The position numbers and the translations under genes were made by a program. Source: Bryum argenteum (lineage: Eukaryota > Streptophyta > Bryopsida > Bryales > Bryaceae). Taken from it: 64,000 nucleotides of DNA. The stretch is from positions 20,085,001 through 20,149,000 of the forward strand of contig CM073321.1 in the NCBI GenBank assembly GCA_037043015.1, given 5' to 3'. Shown here one piece after another: positions 11,571 to 22,163 of this stretch. Below the pieces are notes generated by a model. That model saw only the letters and a list, made by a program, of their open reading frames with translations, was not told where the DNA came from and did not search any database. The first letter of the stretch is position 1; each line of letters opens with the position of its first letter.

Positions 11571-12233
11571 CACGATGGATCTGCGGAGACCTCTCCGCAA
11601 CGGTATGCTCCCCTCGCGTATGTTTCATCTGTACCTCCCGTACCTAAGGTACGTCGGAAATACTTTCTTCTTTTCGACATCAATGGGACCATTATGCACT
11701 TTCGCCCTCACAGGGTCATCCAGCAGAAAGTTCTAAAGAGCGAGGCTCGGATTAGGTCGGGACTCAAGGAGCTTATTGCTTGGTGTTTGGCAAACAAGTT
11801 TGAGGTGGTCTTTTGGTCCTCCGTTCAGGAGAAAAACCTGACACCGCATCTCGAGTATATTCGGGACAGGGTTCCTATTTTCCCGGATCCCACTGTTGCG
11901 TATGGGCGGTCAAAGTGCTTGATAAGTGCTTACAAGGACCCTCAAAGGCCACATGTTCCTGTCTTTCTCAAGTCCATAAGGCATCTTCTTTCGTGTTGCC
12001 TTGAGCTATTTGCGCGTGGAGTCATTGAAGAGAATATGCTTCTCATTGATGACTCCCCGTTCAAAAATGTTCTCAATAATCCTTACAGCGCTTTCCACCC
12101 TTTGACGTTCACAAAGGACTCGGAGAAGTCCTTCTCCGTTGGGCCACACCTTCTTACTGTCCTGCAGTCGTTGCTGCATGAGCAGATAAAGCTTCAGCTT
12201 CCCGTACCTGAGTTTTTTCAGGCCAACGCCTAG
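11571..12233 (+). CDS. FCP1/NIF-like HAD phosphatase exon
   Basis: The exon follows a CAG acceptor at 11570 and stays open in one frame to a TAG at 12233. A proline-rich lead-in precedes the catalytic-type motif FDINGTIM near 11676. FEVVFWSS follows near 11800 and LLIDDSPFK near 12040. The order DxxG(T), WSS, DDSP is that of the FCP1/NIF (CTD-phosphatase-like) subfamily of haloacid dehalogenase phosphatases. The second aspartate of the usual DxDxT is Asn here; plant FCP1-homology proteins of the DLNG type show the same change, so activity is uncertain. It lies in the palindrome domain, has no start codon of its own in the exon, and may be the 3' part of the ParB-like gene or a separate gene. 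Readable codons continue for about 22 residues past the TAG. Confidence 0.6.
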   Translation, partial: HDGSAETSPQRYAPLAYVSSVPPVPKVRRKYFLLFDINGTIMHFRPHRVIQQKVLKSEARIRSGLKELIAWCLANKFEVVFWSSVQEKNLTPHLEYIRDRVPIFPDPTVAYGRSKCLISAYKDPQRPHVPVFLKSIRHLLSCCLELFARGVIEENMLLIDDSPFKNVLNNPYSAFHPLTFTKDSEKSFSVGPHLLTVLQSLLHEQIKLQLPVPEFFQANA

Positions 12234-12857
12234 TATGGAAAGTGGAGGATTCTTCCTTCTAATCCTCTACACACGGAGTTGTGCAAACTTGCTAGCACTT
12301 CTTAATCTTCCGCAACGCCATGGAGATCGGCCCTCAGCTGTCTTGTCGGCTGCCAGCCAATACTTCTGCTTTTTGTTTATGTAGGTATATATAGTCATGT
12401 ACATCTTTAGGATTTATATACAGACGTCCATCTAGATATTCTGTAGCTGTTTTTTATTGAACTCAGGTTGTCCTGCTCTAGTAATTGTACATTTTGAGGT
12501 CCGCCTTTTTGTTCACAAACTTTTCAATATGGTATATGATAATCGACTTTATTATTCTACTACAGCTGCCTTTACTTTATTCTTTGCTTCTCTGAGTTGT
12601 CTCCATTTATTATTCGATATCGACTATTCTACGATATTATTCTTGTTCTGCCGATTCTTTTATGTAGTGTTTGTTTGCTGTCATTTTTGCATCGATATGA
12701 ATATCTTTATGCTCATTCTTTTACCTTATACTTGCCCTCATGTTCTTTGTACTTTACCTCCTCTTTCCATATCGGCTGCCGGCCGATATGAGTCTTGTTT
12801 CGTCTTGTTTATTCCTCATACCTAATTGTTTCTGTATTGTATGTCTTCTTCATGCAG
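12234..12857 (+). other. AT-rich intron-like stretch with two palindromes
   Basis: The region is T-rich and contains family A palindromes at 12344 and 12770. It ends with a TTCTTCATGCAG acceptor at 12857. The open frame at 12457-12825 is low-complexity and hydrophobic because of T-richness and is not supported as a gene. Confidence 0.5.
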
Positions 12858-13511
12858 GCTCTTCTCCACATTGATTCCATCTTCGATCGACCCCATTCCC
12901 TCAAGAAGTGCATTGTCCTTTGCGTTTCGGGAGTACTGTGCTTCATTGATCCTAATGTTGCGGTTGACCGTTGGGACGCTCATTGGAATATTGTAAGGAG
13001 GCTTGGTCTGAAGAAGTTGTTTCAAGTTTTGCTGGAGCGATTCAATGTTGGCTTGTGGTCGAAAATTCCTCTACGGGATTTGATGCCACTCCTCAAATTT
13101 ATTCTCCCAAAGGGCGTTTCTAGTAGGTTATTATTCGTCTTCGGAAGAGAGCAGTGTGAACGTCCTCAGAATCACCCGTGGTGTTACAAGCTCCTCAATA
13201 CTCTCTATTGTAAGCCCCAATCTGGGGATGTGTGCCACCCTGACCAAGTACTTCTAGTTGACGTTAGTCCTCTCTCTCTCTGTAGAACTCCGGATGTTGC
13301 TTGTTACATGCCTTGGCCTTTTCAAGGTGGTTTTAGCCCATCAACTAGGACTATTTCGAATATAGTTACCAATATTCTCCCCTTCATTTATCCCTTACAT
13401 AAGTTTGGATGTGTTTCTGAGTATATGAAGCACTCGCATAGGCCTGGTCAAATACACTTTGAAGTTGCACATGCCTTTAAGTACAGGAAACCTGTTTATC
13501 AAAACTTTTAA
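12858..13511 (+). CDS. Second FCP1/HAD-like exon, degenerate motif I
   Basis: An exon of 217 codons starts after the CAG acceptor at 12857 and ends at a TAA at 13509-13511, with no internal stop. It looks like a diverged sister of the 11571-12233 domain: a strand-like CIVLCVSGVLC where the nucleophile motif should be, FNVGLWSKI matching the FEVVFWSS strand, and VLLVDVSP where the sister has LLIDDSP. The catalytic Asp pair in motif I is not visible, so this would be a pseudo-phosphatase domain if expressed. The intact frame contrasts with the damaged exons upstream. It could be the last exon of one long gene or the remains of a tandem duplicate. Confidence 0.45.
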   Translation, partial: ALLHIDSIFDRPHSLKKCIVLCVSGVLCFIDPNVAVDRWDAHWNIVRRLGLKKLFQVLLERFNVGLWSKIPLRDLMPLLKFILPKGVSSRLLFVFGREQCERPQNHPWCYKLLNTLYCKPQSGDVCHPDQVLLVDVSPLSLCRTPDVACYMPWPFQGGFSPSTRTISNIVTNILPFIYPLHKFGCVSEYMKHSHRPGQIHFEVAHAFKYRKPVYQNF

Positions 13512-13652
13512 ACTATATAGTGAGTATCGGCTGGAGGCCGACTCCCTTTCAAACCTGTAATTCTTTTCTAACTTATATATATAATTACTTTTGCACATTG
13601 TGTTATGATCTCTAAGTATGCATCTTCGGCATGTGTCGGCCGCAAGCCGATA

Positions 13653-15130
13653 TTATTTCTGGACTATGAATATGTCCATAATTAGTTAAATACCCGTTTG
13701 TATTAAAAATAAGGGTTTGGAATAGAGATACATGGAACATGTAATAAATAACAAAAACTTGTGAAATTGTCACAAAGATTTATGCCATAAATTCATAAAA
13801 TCTTCAAAGCTTTAGTCTTTTATACACTACAAAGTAAATAGCTACTATCCAAAAGAATTCAACTACATCGATTAAATTCAAGCATAAAGGTCTTCTTATC
13901 GTCTTTTTAGTAAGACTTTACAAGAGTCATAAAATACAAATCTTATAGCACATTTTAGTTTTTCTCTAAACACTTTGGGCTTTTAGGGGTTAATAATTTA
14001 CCCTTAAAGGCCGAACAAAATAGAGTGCTTCAACTTTTCTTTAAAAAAAGCAAGTCAATGACAAATTTTACAAAATTTCCAAAAGACAATCATAGAAACT
14101 ATAACCAAAAGCTTTTGTAGAGCACTATTGTGAGATACTCCACTCATTTTTTTTGAAGTATTTTCGTTGAACGGATTGAGAGATTCAAGATTTTGAGGAA
14201 ACTGGGCACTTGAAAATTTTTCACTAAACAAAGTTTGAACAAGTATTACAGATTTCTACGGAGTCATTAACACATGAGCTATTGAAATCATATATGAAAT
14301 AGAATTTCCTACCATCCAATTATTCATGGTACAAGCATTGAAGACGTACACAACAATTTGTAAGACTTGCAATGAGCAATGGTATAGAAAAACTCAACAT
14401 TTCATAGAAAGAATAGAAAAGATGATAATTATTTGGACGGGTTTGAAACAAAGGGGGTTCCTCAAAGAGACCATTCATGTGACTTGCACTTCAATACATG
14501 AATATATTAGAGGCACTACAAGTTTCCATGGGAATTTTGTCATTTGGTAAAATAATGCCATTGCTTCATGATTATTTCAAGAAGTTAAAAAACAAAAGTT
14601 GCATCCTTTATTCTCCTTAGTATGATGTATTAAAACCCATATAGATATTTTTTGATTCAGTTGTTCAACATGTGATTGCAGTATAATTTTCATAACAATG
14701 TTCATTTAAATTGGGATCTTATGGTCTTACTATAAAGTGTATATAGTGAATTAAAGTTACGGTCTGATTATAAGTCAGAGTGCTTATAATTTTTGAATGA
14801 AGTATGGTATTTACAACCACATGAAGGCTTTTGAGTTTTCAAGAAGCGTGTCACAGTCACTAAAAGATAAGACATAAGAGAAACAAGGAGAATAATAGTA
14901 AATCTGGATATAACTCAAAAAGACACAATTAAATAAAAAGAGTACAACAAGACCAAGATGTGTGATGTACAGCTCTAAGAGATGTGTTGTCAAGACTAAG
15001 GTTATCCTCAACCTCAAGACGTATGTATACTAATTAAAAGAAAAAGTAAACAAAATAGGAAAAAAAATTGTAAAATATTCCACAACCTATGATTTTCTAA
15101 GACTTTCCCAAGTTAATTCCTTGGAACGTG
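13653..15130. other. AT-rich DNA, no recognised gene
   Basis: Base composition changes abruptly at the last palindrome (13634-13652). What follows is AT-rich with no exon-like frame. As it borders the 3' end of a decayed gypsy pol (minus strand), part of it may be an eroded long terminal repeat, but I cannot define its ends. Confidence 0.4.
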
Positions 15131-15149
15131 GCCGTGACATCACCTCCTC

Positions 15150-16353
15150 CTTTAGCTTCAAGGTCTACGATAAGCTTAGAACATGATTATCTTCAAAATC
15201 TCTAAAAATCAAATACTTAGGACAAGTCTATGGTATTGGCTTTTCAGGATGACGTTGCGGAAATTCCTGTCTTTCTAGCGGCGCATCTGCTAAATTTGTG
15301 ACTTGCTTCAAAGTCAGTTTGGTAATGTCATATATACGCCAATGGATAAGATATTGTAATGTTTCCCTTTTCCTTAGGGTATAAAAGACCTCTTCTACTT
15401 CATATTTATTGTGATTTCTATTTCAACACGCGGCAAAGACGGTTATAATTGTTCTAAGGTGATAAACCCTTTATATACTTCAAAAATTGGATAGGCCTTC
15501 ATGGAAGCGGGTTCCTCTAACTAATATGCAAGTAGATTGATTTGCTTTGTAATACTGAATAGGCTAAGTCGCATGTAATCAAATTGTTCGAAGAGTTGAT
15601 TAGTTATTATGTTTCACCAAAGAAGATACACCTTCTGACCAACATCAACAACAGGAGATTCCTTTCGAACCGTGTCACTAGAAGTCTTATATAAATCTTG
15701 GCTTACTTTAAGTAATAATTTAAAACAACTTGAATTTTAGATAAATGTATGGCAAAATCTTCAGCTATTGGATTTATGTCACCGATTGATGCCAATATAT
15801 CAAGGTTTGGATTGTAACCATAATTTGCATAGATTGGGTTTGGATGAGTTGACTAATAAATAGTATTGTTGTAAGCAAACTTTGCCAGCAATAAGTTCAT
15901 CCTCTAGTTATCTTCCTGATAGTTAATTGTACATTGCAGATATTGCTCCAACACTTTATTAACGTGTTCCGTTTGGCCATGAGCCTCACGGTGAAAACAA
16001 AAGAGAGCATAATGTCGACCTTCAATATCTAAAATAGCGTCCTTTCAAATCTTGATATGATTGGAGTCCCTAATCTAGAATACTATTGTCCGGCAAGCGA
16101 TGATACATATAAATGTTGTGAAAAAAATAATTTTTGTTCCTTGGCAAGAAATAGATTTCATGCATGGTAAAAAGTGCACTATCTTCATTAAATAATCGAC
16201 TACAACAAAATTAGCATAAAGATCGTGGATGGCCTGAAAATTGTCATAAATTCCATTGAAGTAGGTGACCACGATCGTGAAGGATTCGGCAATGGTTGCA
16301 AGAGCCCTTAAGATTGATGCTGAGGTTTTTTTGACCTTGAACAGATATTGCAA
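15150..16353 (-). pseudogene. Ty3/gypsy pol remnant (integrase and chromodomain end)
   Basis: Read on the minus strand, the frame near 16.2 kb gives VVVDYLMKIVHFLPC, the integrase core strand usually written VVVDRFSKMAHFIPC. Near 15.98 kb it gives FHREAHGQTEHVNK, matching the HPQTDGQTERVN signature, followed by LEQYLQCTINYQED and FAYNNT. Further on, VDVGQKVYLLW matches the GPY-type tail. Many stops interrupt the frame, so it is an old, dead copy. Reverse transcriptase and gag are not visible next to it, so it is also truncated. Confidence 0.75.
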
Positions 16354-17944
16354 GATAATACAAAGTCCTTAATGGCCACTAGAAACCTCAAGAAACAAGC
16401 TCCAATGTCTTCTTATTGCGGAAATGTCCTACCGTAGGAAAGTTGTAGGAAGGCTGAAGCACACGAAGTGGTTGTAGCCCTTTTAGATTATACACAAGAT
16501 CTTCAAATACAACAAATTATCTTTAATCTTAAACTTGTCGTTGTCATGGTGTTGTCGAGGAAGGGTAGCCTAGAGAGGGTTTCAACATTCTCTGCAAATT
16601 TGTATGGCCCCGTCGACCACGTTCTCAATTATTTAACTCAATGTTTCATATCGTCCCTGAAAAGTTCCTATAGTGTTCCACCTTTTGCTTTCAAGTTTGG
16701 CTTGCGCCTTCTGTTTCCTACTTCCGTGTTTCCTCTTTTGAGGTTTTCACTTTTGTTTCCTTCATGCTTCTGCTTCTTTCATTCCACTAAGCTAATGCAA
16801 ATCAAAAGCTCGGAACGTCACACTCCCCCACCCACGATTGTTACGCAAGAGCAATCGAATGCTGCCCATCTTTGCAAATTCATGTCTCTAGTCATGGCCA
16901 ACAATGGCATGCAATTGAGCTTTGCAAATGCATGCCTCTTATCACGGGCAGCAATTGCACATGCTACTAAATACCTTCATCATTGTCAAACTTTGTCTTT
17001 CTAGAATTAGCAATTTAGCAATGTGGAGTTACTTAGATTTGATTTTTATCACTATACAAGTGTATGAGGGGCTTCATAATGGCTCTAAATAGATGTAGAA
17101 TAGTCAGAGGGGGAAAGCTTATAGGTTGGCCATTGGCTAGGTTGAGTAACCGGAAAAGGAATGACACACGTCTCACATCTTACATGTTATTATGGAATAA
17201 GAAAGAGAATTTCTGTAACCCGTATTTTCCTTTTAATAGGCAAGGAGGAGTGTCAGTAACCAGAAGGGAGTATCTTGTACGTACGGACCAGAAAGGACGG
17301 TGGGGCTAGAGTAGTGATAATGGTGGAAACGACATATTGCGGCTCCGTACCAGGCCGGTCATGATGGAGTACAGAGGGTTAACATAGCCGGATAAGTGCT
17401 CGTCCCTGGCTATGTAAGGCTCTTCGTCCTCCATTCTTTCCGCCTGCCTTCTTGCTTTCTTGCCTTCTTGTTTTCTTGCGCTTCTGCTTCCTTGCTTTCT
17501 TGCTCTCTCTAGCTTTCTGCTCAGGACCACTTGCCGTCCTCAGTCCCTCTATACTTTGCTTATTGTCCGTCTTCTTCCGAACGGCACGAGTTCCTCTCAA
17601 GGCTTTAATCAAGGTGGTCATCTCCTCTATCCCCGATGACGAGCAGGCCAAGTTGTTACTTATCCAAGACCTCGACCGGATGGGTTGCGTTGGATTGGTG
17701 GAGACGCCTTGGTGTTTCAAGGATGTCAAGATGGTGCGCATAATTAAGGAAGGGGCGCCAAATCAATTCAAGGGTATTATTTGGGCATGTCTGGACAAGT
17801 GGACAACAAATAAATAAAGGCAAGTGTATGGTTGTCAAGCCAACGGTAATGGAATCTGCGGCCAAAAACACAAGTACATAGGGAACCAATTCGGCAAGCC
17901 AGAGAAGTGTGAAAGTGGTATTTTTCCTACCCATTCAATTATCT
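16354..17944. other. Mixed repeats without a recognised gene
   Basis: A 178-codon plus-strand frame (16468-17004) has a T-rich, Leu/Phe/Ser-rich composition and no motif I recognise. Around 16.86-16.97 kb there is a short near-duplication of words such as CTTTGCAAATTCATG. From 17.4 to 17.53 kb runs a CTTGCTTTCTTGC-type pyrimidine tract, which may be a retrotransposon LTR leader. A frame at about 17.59-17.81 kb looks mildly protein-like, but I cannot assign it. Confidence 0.35.
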
Positions 17945-18345
17945 AAACTATTGACTTCCAACTAGCTTCCAAACTGAACCCCAAACTGGTCTCCAAATTG
18001 GTCACCAAATTAGTTCCGAAACTGGACTCCAAACTAGTCTTCAAACTGGTCGTGAACTAGACCCAAATTTGTCCTAGAATCTATACTCGTCTTGGCCTGG
18101 ACTCCAAACAAGTCCCGACCTGGAGTGCAAGCTGGTCCTGGCCTAGACTTGAAATTGGCCTAGACTCAAAGCTAGTCTTGACTTGGATCACAAACCGGTG
18201 ATGGCCTAGACTTTAAATTGTCTTAGACTCAAAATTGGTCCTACCCTAGATTCTAGACCTATCATGAACTGGACCTGGACCTTGAATTGGTCCTGCCCTA
18301 GACTTCAAACTGGTCCTGAACTAACCCTGAAATTGGCTTGGACGG
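17945..18345. repeat. Degenerate minisatellite
   Basis: Words of the form TGGACTCCAAACTGGTC, CCTAGACTTGAAATTGG and variants recur every 15-20 bp with heavy divergence. I see no coding signal. Confidence 0.7.
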
Positions 18346-18919
18346 AACCTCTACAAGCCCTTGATTGTACCACAATAGTATTACACTTCCAACAATATCA
18401 CTTATCAACACCACCTTCTAACCCTATTCTTCCAATACTCCTTAGTGGAAAACTTAGCATTACGTTCCAATTCCAGTGACGACGTTAGTTGAAAGTGGTT
18501 TACGTCTAACTGGATGGTATGTACATGTGGCTAGGGCGCCACGACAGTTCTGTTTGTCGCGAAGAAAGTTCCATTTGGTTTCGTCTGCACGACGATTCCG
18601 ACAATGCGGAGGACAATTGTGTCAATGGGGAGGAGAGTTCCGATGCGGAGGACAATCCCGATGTGGAGGGCGCCCTTTTTGCAAGCCATTTCTTCAAACT
18701 CTTGTTTTTGGCCAGCAGTGCTGCGGTGCCCCAACATACTCTGTCGTCGACTTTGACACGATCGCTGTCCCCAGGTCCGCAACGCGGCCACTCGGTACCC
18801 ATCTTTCTATCATTCAGGGTTTTTCCTTTGCAACCTCAATAGTTCCATTTTGAAAATTAAGGATTGCTTCAATAGGGTGATCGATGATGTATTGTTGTTA
18901 GCAGCATTGGGAGGTAGCA
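18346..18919 (+). promoter_or_regulatory. Upstream region of CNX3
   Basis: This is the DNA between the minisatellite and the CNX3 start. Direct GATGCGGAGGACAAT words near 18.60-18.66 kb form a small repeat. Short frames on both strands overlap each other and have no family resemblance. No core promoter motif is clear. Confidence 0.35.
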
Positions 18920-20326
18920 ATGTTTCATTGCCACGGAGCGGCGCTGCTTCGGATCGTGACTACCGGGCGATGTGGCCGCTTCTCAAGGCCCCAGTGGACA
19001 GCCGCTTCAGGGTCAGGCTTTGACGGCAGTAGCTTCAGCGATGACGAAAACACGACTTACGACATTGAGGCTCGCAAGATGCGCAACATTGGAGATCATG
19101 TGGAACCTGGGACTAGCTACACTTTGAGACCACAGGACGTCGACGAGTTCAACCAGGTTCAACTACTTCCCTATTTCTCCACAGAGGCAGCAACTTTTAT
19201 CCAATGCTTCTTGATTGGACGATTAGATCCTTCTGTCGTCGATGGCTTTGATTGCTTGGAAGTCAATTCTTGAATCACCTGTTTTAGGTCAAAGAGTTAA
19301 CAAAGCTGAACCTACCTCTCAAAGTTCAGATAATGTCACCGAGGAGGTTCCTGTCTTCGGAGTATGAAACTCTGAGATTTTGCATTGTACATAGAATGTG
19401 TGAAGGTTTGCAATAGAGTTCATGGATTGCAATGAACCATTTGAGGGTTCTCGTTTGTTCGATTCTCCTCTAGATCTTCCAAATCCGCTGTCGTCGATGG
19501 TTTTGATTGCTTGGAAGTAAACGTTTTGATTAGTTGTTTGAAGTCGAAGGTTCAACACCTCTGAGAGTATAGACAATGTCCGAAAACTTTGTCACTCACC
19601 GGATTCTTTCTCCTCGAAGTATGAACCCGTGAGATTCTCCGTTGTACGAAGGTGTTTTCTGTATAAGAGATGAACTAGGTTTTTACGCTCTGGATGATGA
19701 TGGAGCGACTTTGCTGCCTTTTTGTTGTGCAGGAGCTCGAATTCATATTTGGCGCTGCACCCACGTCCGAACTAGGAACGAGCCCAACAACGCCCTCTCA
19801 AAAACAGACCAAGGTCTTAACAAAAACCGAGCCTTCATCACAAAAAAGTGCTCTCTCTCATGTGGATGCATCGGGAAAAGCAGCGATGGTGAACGTGGCC
19901 GCGAAGGCAGACACACGGAGGATAGCCACAGCGAGTGGTCGCGTGCTACTAGGCCAGGAAGCATTCGACCTCGTGTCCAGCAACAGCATCGCCAAAGGAG
20001 ACGTCCTGACGGTGGCGAAAGTGGTAGGGATCATGGGCGCCAAGCAAACAGGCAGCTTGATTCCGCTCTGTCACCCGCTCCTCTTGAGTGGTGTGGATGT
20101 GAATCTGCGCTCGAATGACGAATTGCATGCTGTGGATATTGAAGCCCACGTGATCACTGTCGGCCCCACTGGTGTGGAGATGGAGGCCCTCACTGCCGTC
20201 TCTGTTGCTAGCCTCGTTGTGTATGACATGTTTAAGGCTGTTTCTAAGGATATTCAGATCACTGACGTGCGTCTGGAGTCTAAACTCGGAGGCAAGAGTG
20301 GCGACTGGTCTCGTCGCCAAACGTAA
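18920..20326 (+). CDS. CNX3: Cyclic pyranopterin monophosphate synthase (MoaC/CNX3), mitochondrial
   Basis: Two exons, 18920-19156 and 19733-20326, join in phase 0 to give about 276 residues, close to plant CNX3. Exon 1 starts with an Arg/Ala/Ser-rich, acid-poor stretch typical of a mitochondrial presequence. Exon 2 carries the whole MoaC domain: HVDASGKAAMVNVAAKADTR, KGDV, LIPLCHP, GVEMEALT, YDMFKAVSKDI and GGKSGDW. Residues known to be catalytic in MoaC (the KGDV Lys, the His of LCHP, the Glu pair of GVEME, Asp and Lys in YDMxK, the last Lys of GGK) are all present. The family converts the 3',8-cyclo-GTP intermediate made by MoaA/CNX2 to cPMP, the first stable intermediate of molybdenum cofactor synthesis. 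Phe replaces the common Cys in YDMCK. The donor CAG|GTTCAA is weak; the acceptor TTGTTGTGCAG is good. It is the only clearly intact gene in the window. Confidence 0.85.
19235..19650. repeat. Imperfect direct duplication within the CNX3 intron
   Basis: The block starting at 19235 (GTCGTCGATGGCTTTGATTG and onwards) is repeated at 19490 with an offset of 255 bp. The copies share CCTCTCAAAG-type, TATGAAACCxGTGAGATT-type and TTGTAC words over about 160 bp. Divergence is clear, so the duplication is not recent. Confidence 0.75.
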
Positions 20327-20947
20327 TCATGTCCAAGCTCTCTATGAAGAAGCACCTATTCATGTCAGAATCGTGGTTTGAGCCAGTGGATGCGACCATT
20401 GCATGCACTTGAGAGGAGAATGAGCTTCATCTGACGGGTCATACGCCACCAAGGCAAAGTTGTGCACGAGATGTAAGAACATGACTTCACCAGGAATCTC
20501 CATCGGGAACGCGACAAAGCTCAGCATCAAATCGTTCTGAGATTCACCTACACGATTGATAGTTGTTGGAACGTGTGGTCCTCACAAGCAATTTTCATGT
20601 AAGTTCAGATAGCTGGGCAAGGGTTGAGGGGATGTTTTGTAGCCTCTTAATACTCCCCGCTTATTAATGGGGACATGATTATGTTAGGTTTTCATGTTCA
20701 TAATCTGAGGTCCATGCTTTCGTTGAAGCTTTCACCACTCTGAATAGAGAGTCAACAAGCGATATAAGGTTCTTGCTCTAAACAATTGTGCGATTGATAG
20801 TTGTTGGAATGCTAATATGAATGATGTAGTCTTCATGTTAGTGATGAGATTTAAAATTGTATTCCATGATTCCAGCTTGTTAACACAGGACAAAGGTCTT
20901 GTATGTGATCTAAGGTTTGTTGGTTGAATATTCATGTTGTGCCATAA
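20327..20947. other. CNX3 3' region and spacer, no gene seen
   Basis: The stretch contains a short repeated word TTGATAGTTGTTGGAA (near 20.56 and 20.79 kb). No poly-A signal is singled out and no exon-like frame is present. It may include the truncated remains of whatever brought the VPS29 fragment. Confidence 0.4.
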
Positions 20948-21220
20948 GGAGATCTGGATTTGTTGGCGATGCTGCACAGGCAGCTGCATGTAGACATCCT
21001 GATGACTGGCCACACGCATTAATTCAAAGCGTACAAGCACGAAGGAGGAGTGATTATCAACCCAGGATCCGCCACAGGAGCCTATAGTAGCATCACATAC
21101 GATGTGAATCCCAGGTTTGTGCTCATGGACATCGATGGCCTACGAGTGGTGGTGTATGTGTACGAGCTTGTGGATGGGAAAGTGAAGGTGGACAAGATTG
21201 ACTTCAAGAAGCCACAATGA
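20948..21220 (+). pseudogene. VPS29: VPS29 C-terminal fragment with a nonsense codon
   Basis: The frame from 20948 to a TGA at 21218-21220 encodes the C-terminal half of the retromer subunit VPS29. It begins GDLDLLAMLHRQLHVDILM and includes TGHTH, INPGSATGAYSSITYDVNP, FVLMDIDGLRVVVYVYEL and KVDKIDFKK. The codon after TGHTH is TAA where a Gln codon is expected, a single C-to-T change. The upstream half of the protein is not visible nearby. VPS29 is a metallophosphoesterase-fold scaffold of the retromer that recycles vacuolar sorting receptors. With the N-terminal half missing and an early stop, this copy cannot make the normal protein. It may be a partial duplicate of a host gene or a transposon-captured exon. 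Confidence 0.85.
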
Positions 21221-21725
21221 TTCATTTCATTCAACAATAATTAAGGGTGCAGTTGCTATGACTTTTGTGCATCTTGTAAGAAATTTCAGGTGAATTGAAC
21301 ACCTTTGCATGCACGGGTTGAGGTACTTCACAGGAGGTATTTTGTTTGGTGAAGGTTAGGATTTTCCTTTTTGTTTTGGCACAAGAGAGTTTTAAATGGT
21401 TTGCTCATTGCTCTTAAAAGCTACCAAGTACTCTATTGCAGTTTATGACTTTGGGTGCTAATGAGGTAACTCGTTGTTCTACAACAATGCTTGTCCTGTT
21501 ACATTCATTGAACTTTTAGACTTGAGAGTTTCAGTATTGCTACTGGACTTTTATCAATCACATTGCTAAGAGTAAATATGTCTTTCTGTTAGCTCTCTCA
21601 ACCTTGTATTCACCGAAGTCCAATACTTAGTTAAAACTGTTTTGGGAAGGACCATTAGAACTTTACATGACAAAATTACATGCATAACTTTATTGAAGCC
21701 GTAATGAAGATTATCAGCTAACAAA

Positions 21726-21764
<39 letters not shown>

Positions 21765-22163
21765 TGACGCCTGTAGCAAAGGCCATCTTGGGATGTTTCA
21801 TCAATCATAGTTGTGAACCCAATTACGCAACAGAGAAGATACTAAGTTTACATCATAACTTCCAGAAATGTGATAGTGTTACGCCATGATGCTCCCTTTA
21901 TTGTGCTCTCTATGGTGCTTTTGTTTACCTTCCTTGGGGATACTCTCATGGGAAGCAAGATATTTGTCAAATGAATTCCTCGGTTGTCTGATTTGTGTGA
22001 GCTGGAGCGCACGTGGTCATGTTGAAGATTTGCCATTCGATTCTTCGTGTGTATCAAGACACATCATGATGATGCATAGAAATTAGTTGTTGGCACTATA
22101 ATATTCTACAACTTTAACAACTTCAACAACTCATGCCCTCCGTAACATTTCACTATAAATACG
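21221..22163. other. Spacer with a T35 tract
   Basis: No gene is recognised. A run of 35 T residues at 21728-21762, read on the minus strand, is a poly-A tail following CAGGCGTCAAT. It suggests the 3' end of a retroposed sequence lying to its right on the minus strand, although no coding body is recognisable there. Confidence 0.5.

Larger units (their letters stand above)
1099..13652. repeat. Dispersed 19-bp palindrome family A (TATCGGC-N5-GCCGATA)
   Basis: By eye I count about 44 copies of a 19-bp imperfect palindrome, consensus TATCGGCTGGCAGCCGATA, with 7-bp arms and a 5-bp GC-rich centre (TGGCA, CGGCA, TGCCA and similar). Starts include 1099, 1305, 1442, 1559, 1694, 1801, 3236, 3306, 4653, 5007, 5408-5745 (seven copies), 6781, 6809, 6838, 6991-7223 (nine copies), 7312, 8244, 8320, 8882, 8947, 10383, 10607, 10706, 11055, 11358, 11478, 12344, 12770, 13525 and 13634. 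I saw none outside 1.1-13.65 kb. Copies lie mainly in introns and between genes, and a few lie inside reading frames. The confinement to one interval marks this as one mobile or compound unit. The symmetry suggests protein-binding sites, which is an inference. Confidence 0.9.

Noticed and set aside
12457..12825. Membrane-protein-like frame between the HAD exons
   Set aside because: T-rich intron sequence gives Phe/Leu/Cys-rich frames by chance; splice signals at both sides support an intron.
16468..17004. 178-codon plus-strand frame
   Set aside because: Simple T-rich composition and no recognisable motif next to decayed retrotransposon DNA; not supported as a gene.
19733..20326. Recent bacterial origin of the MoaC gene because of LIPLCHP
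   Set aside because: The intron, the presequence-like exon and the plant-like remainder of the domain point to a normal nuclear gene.
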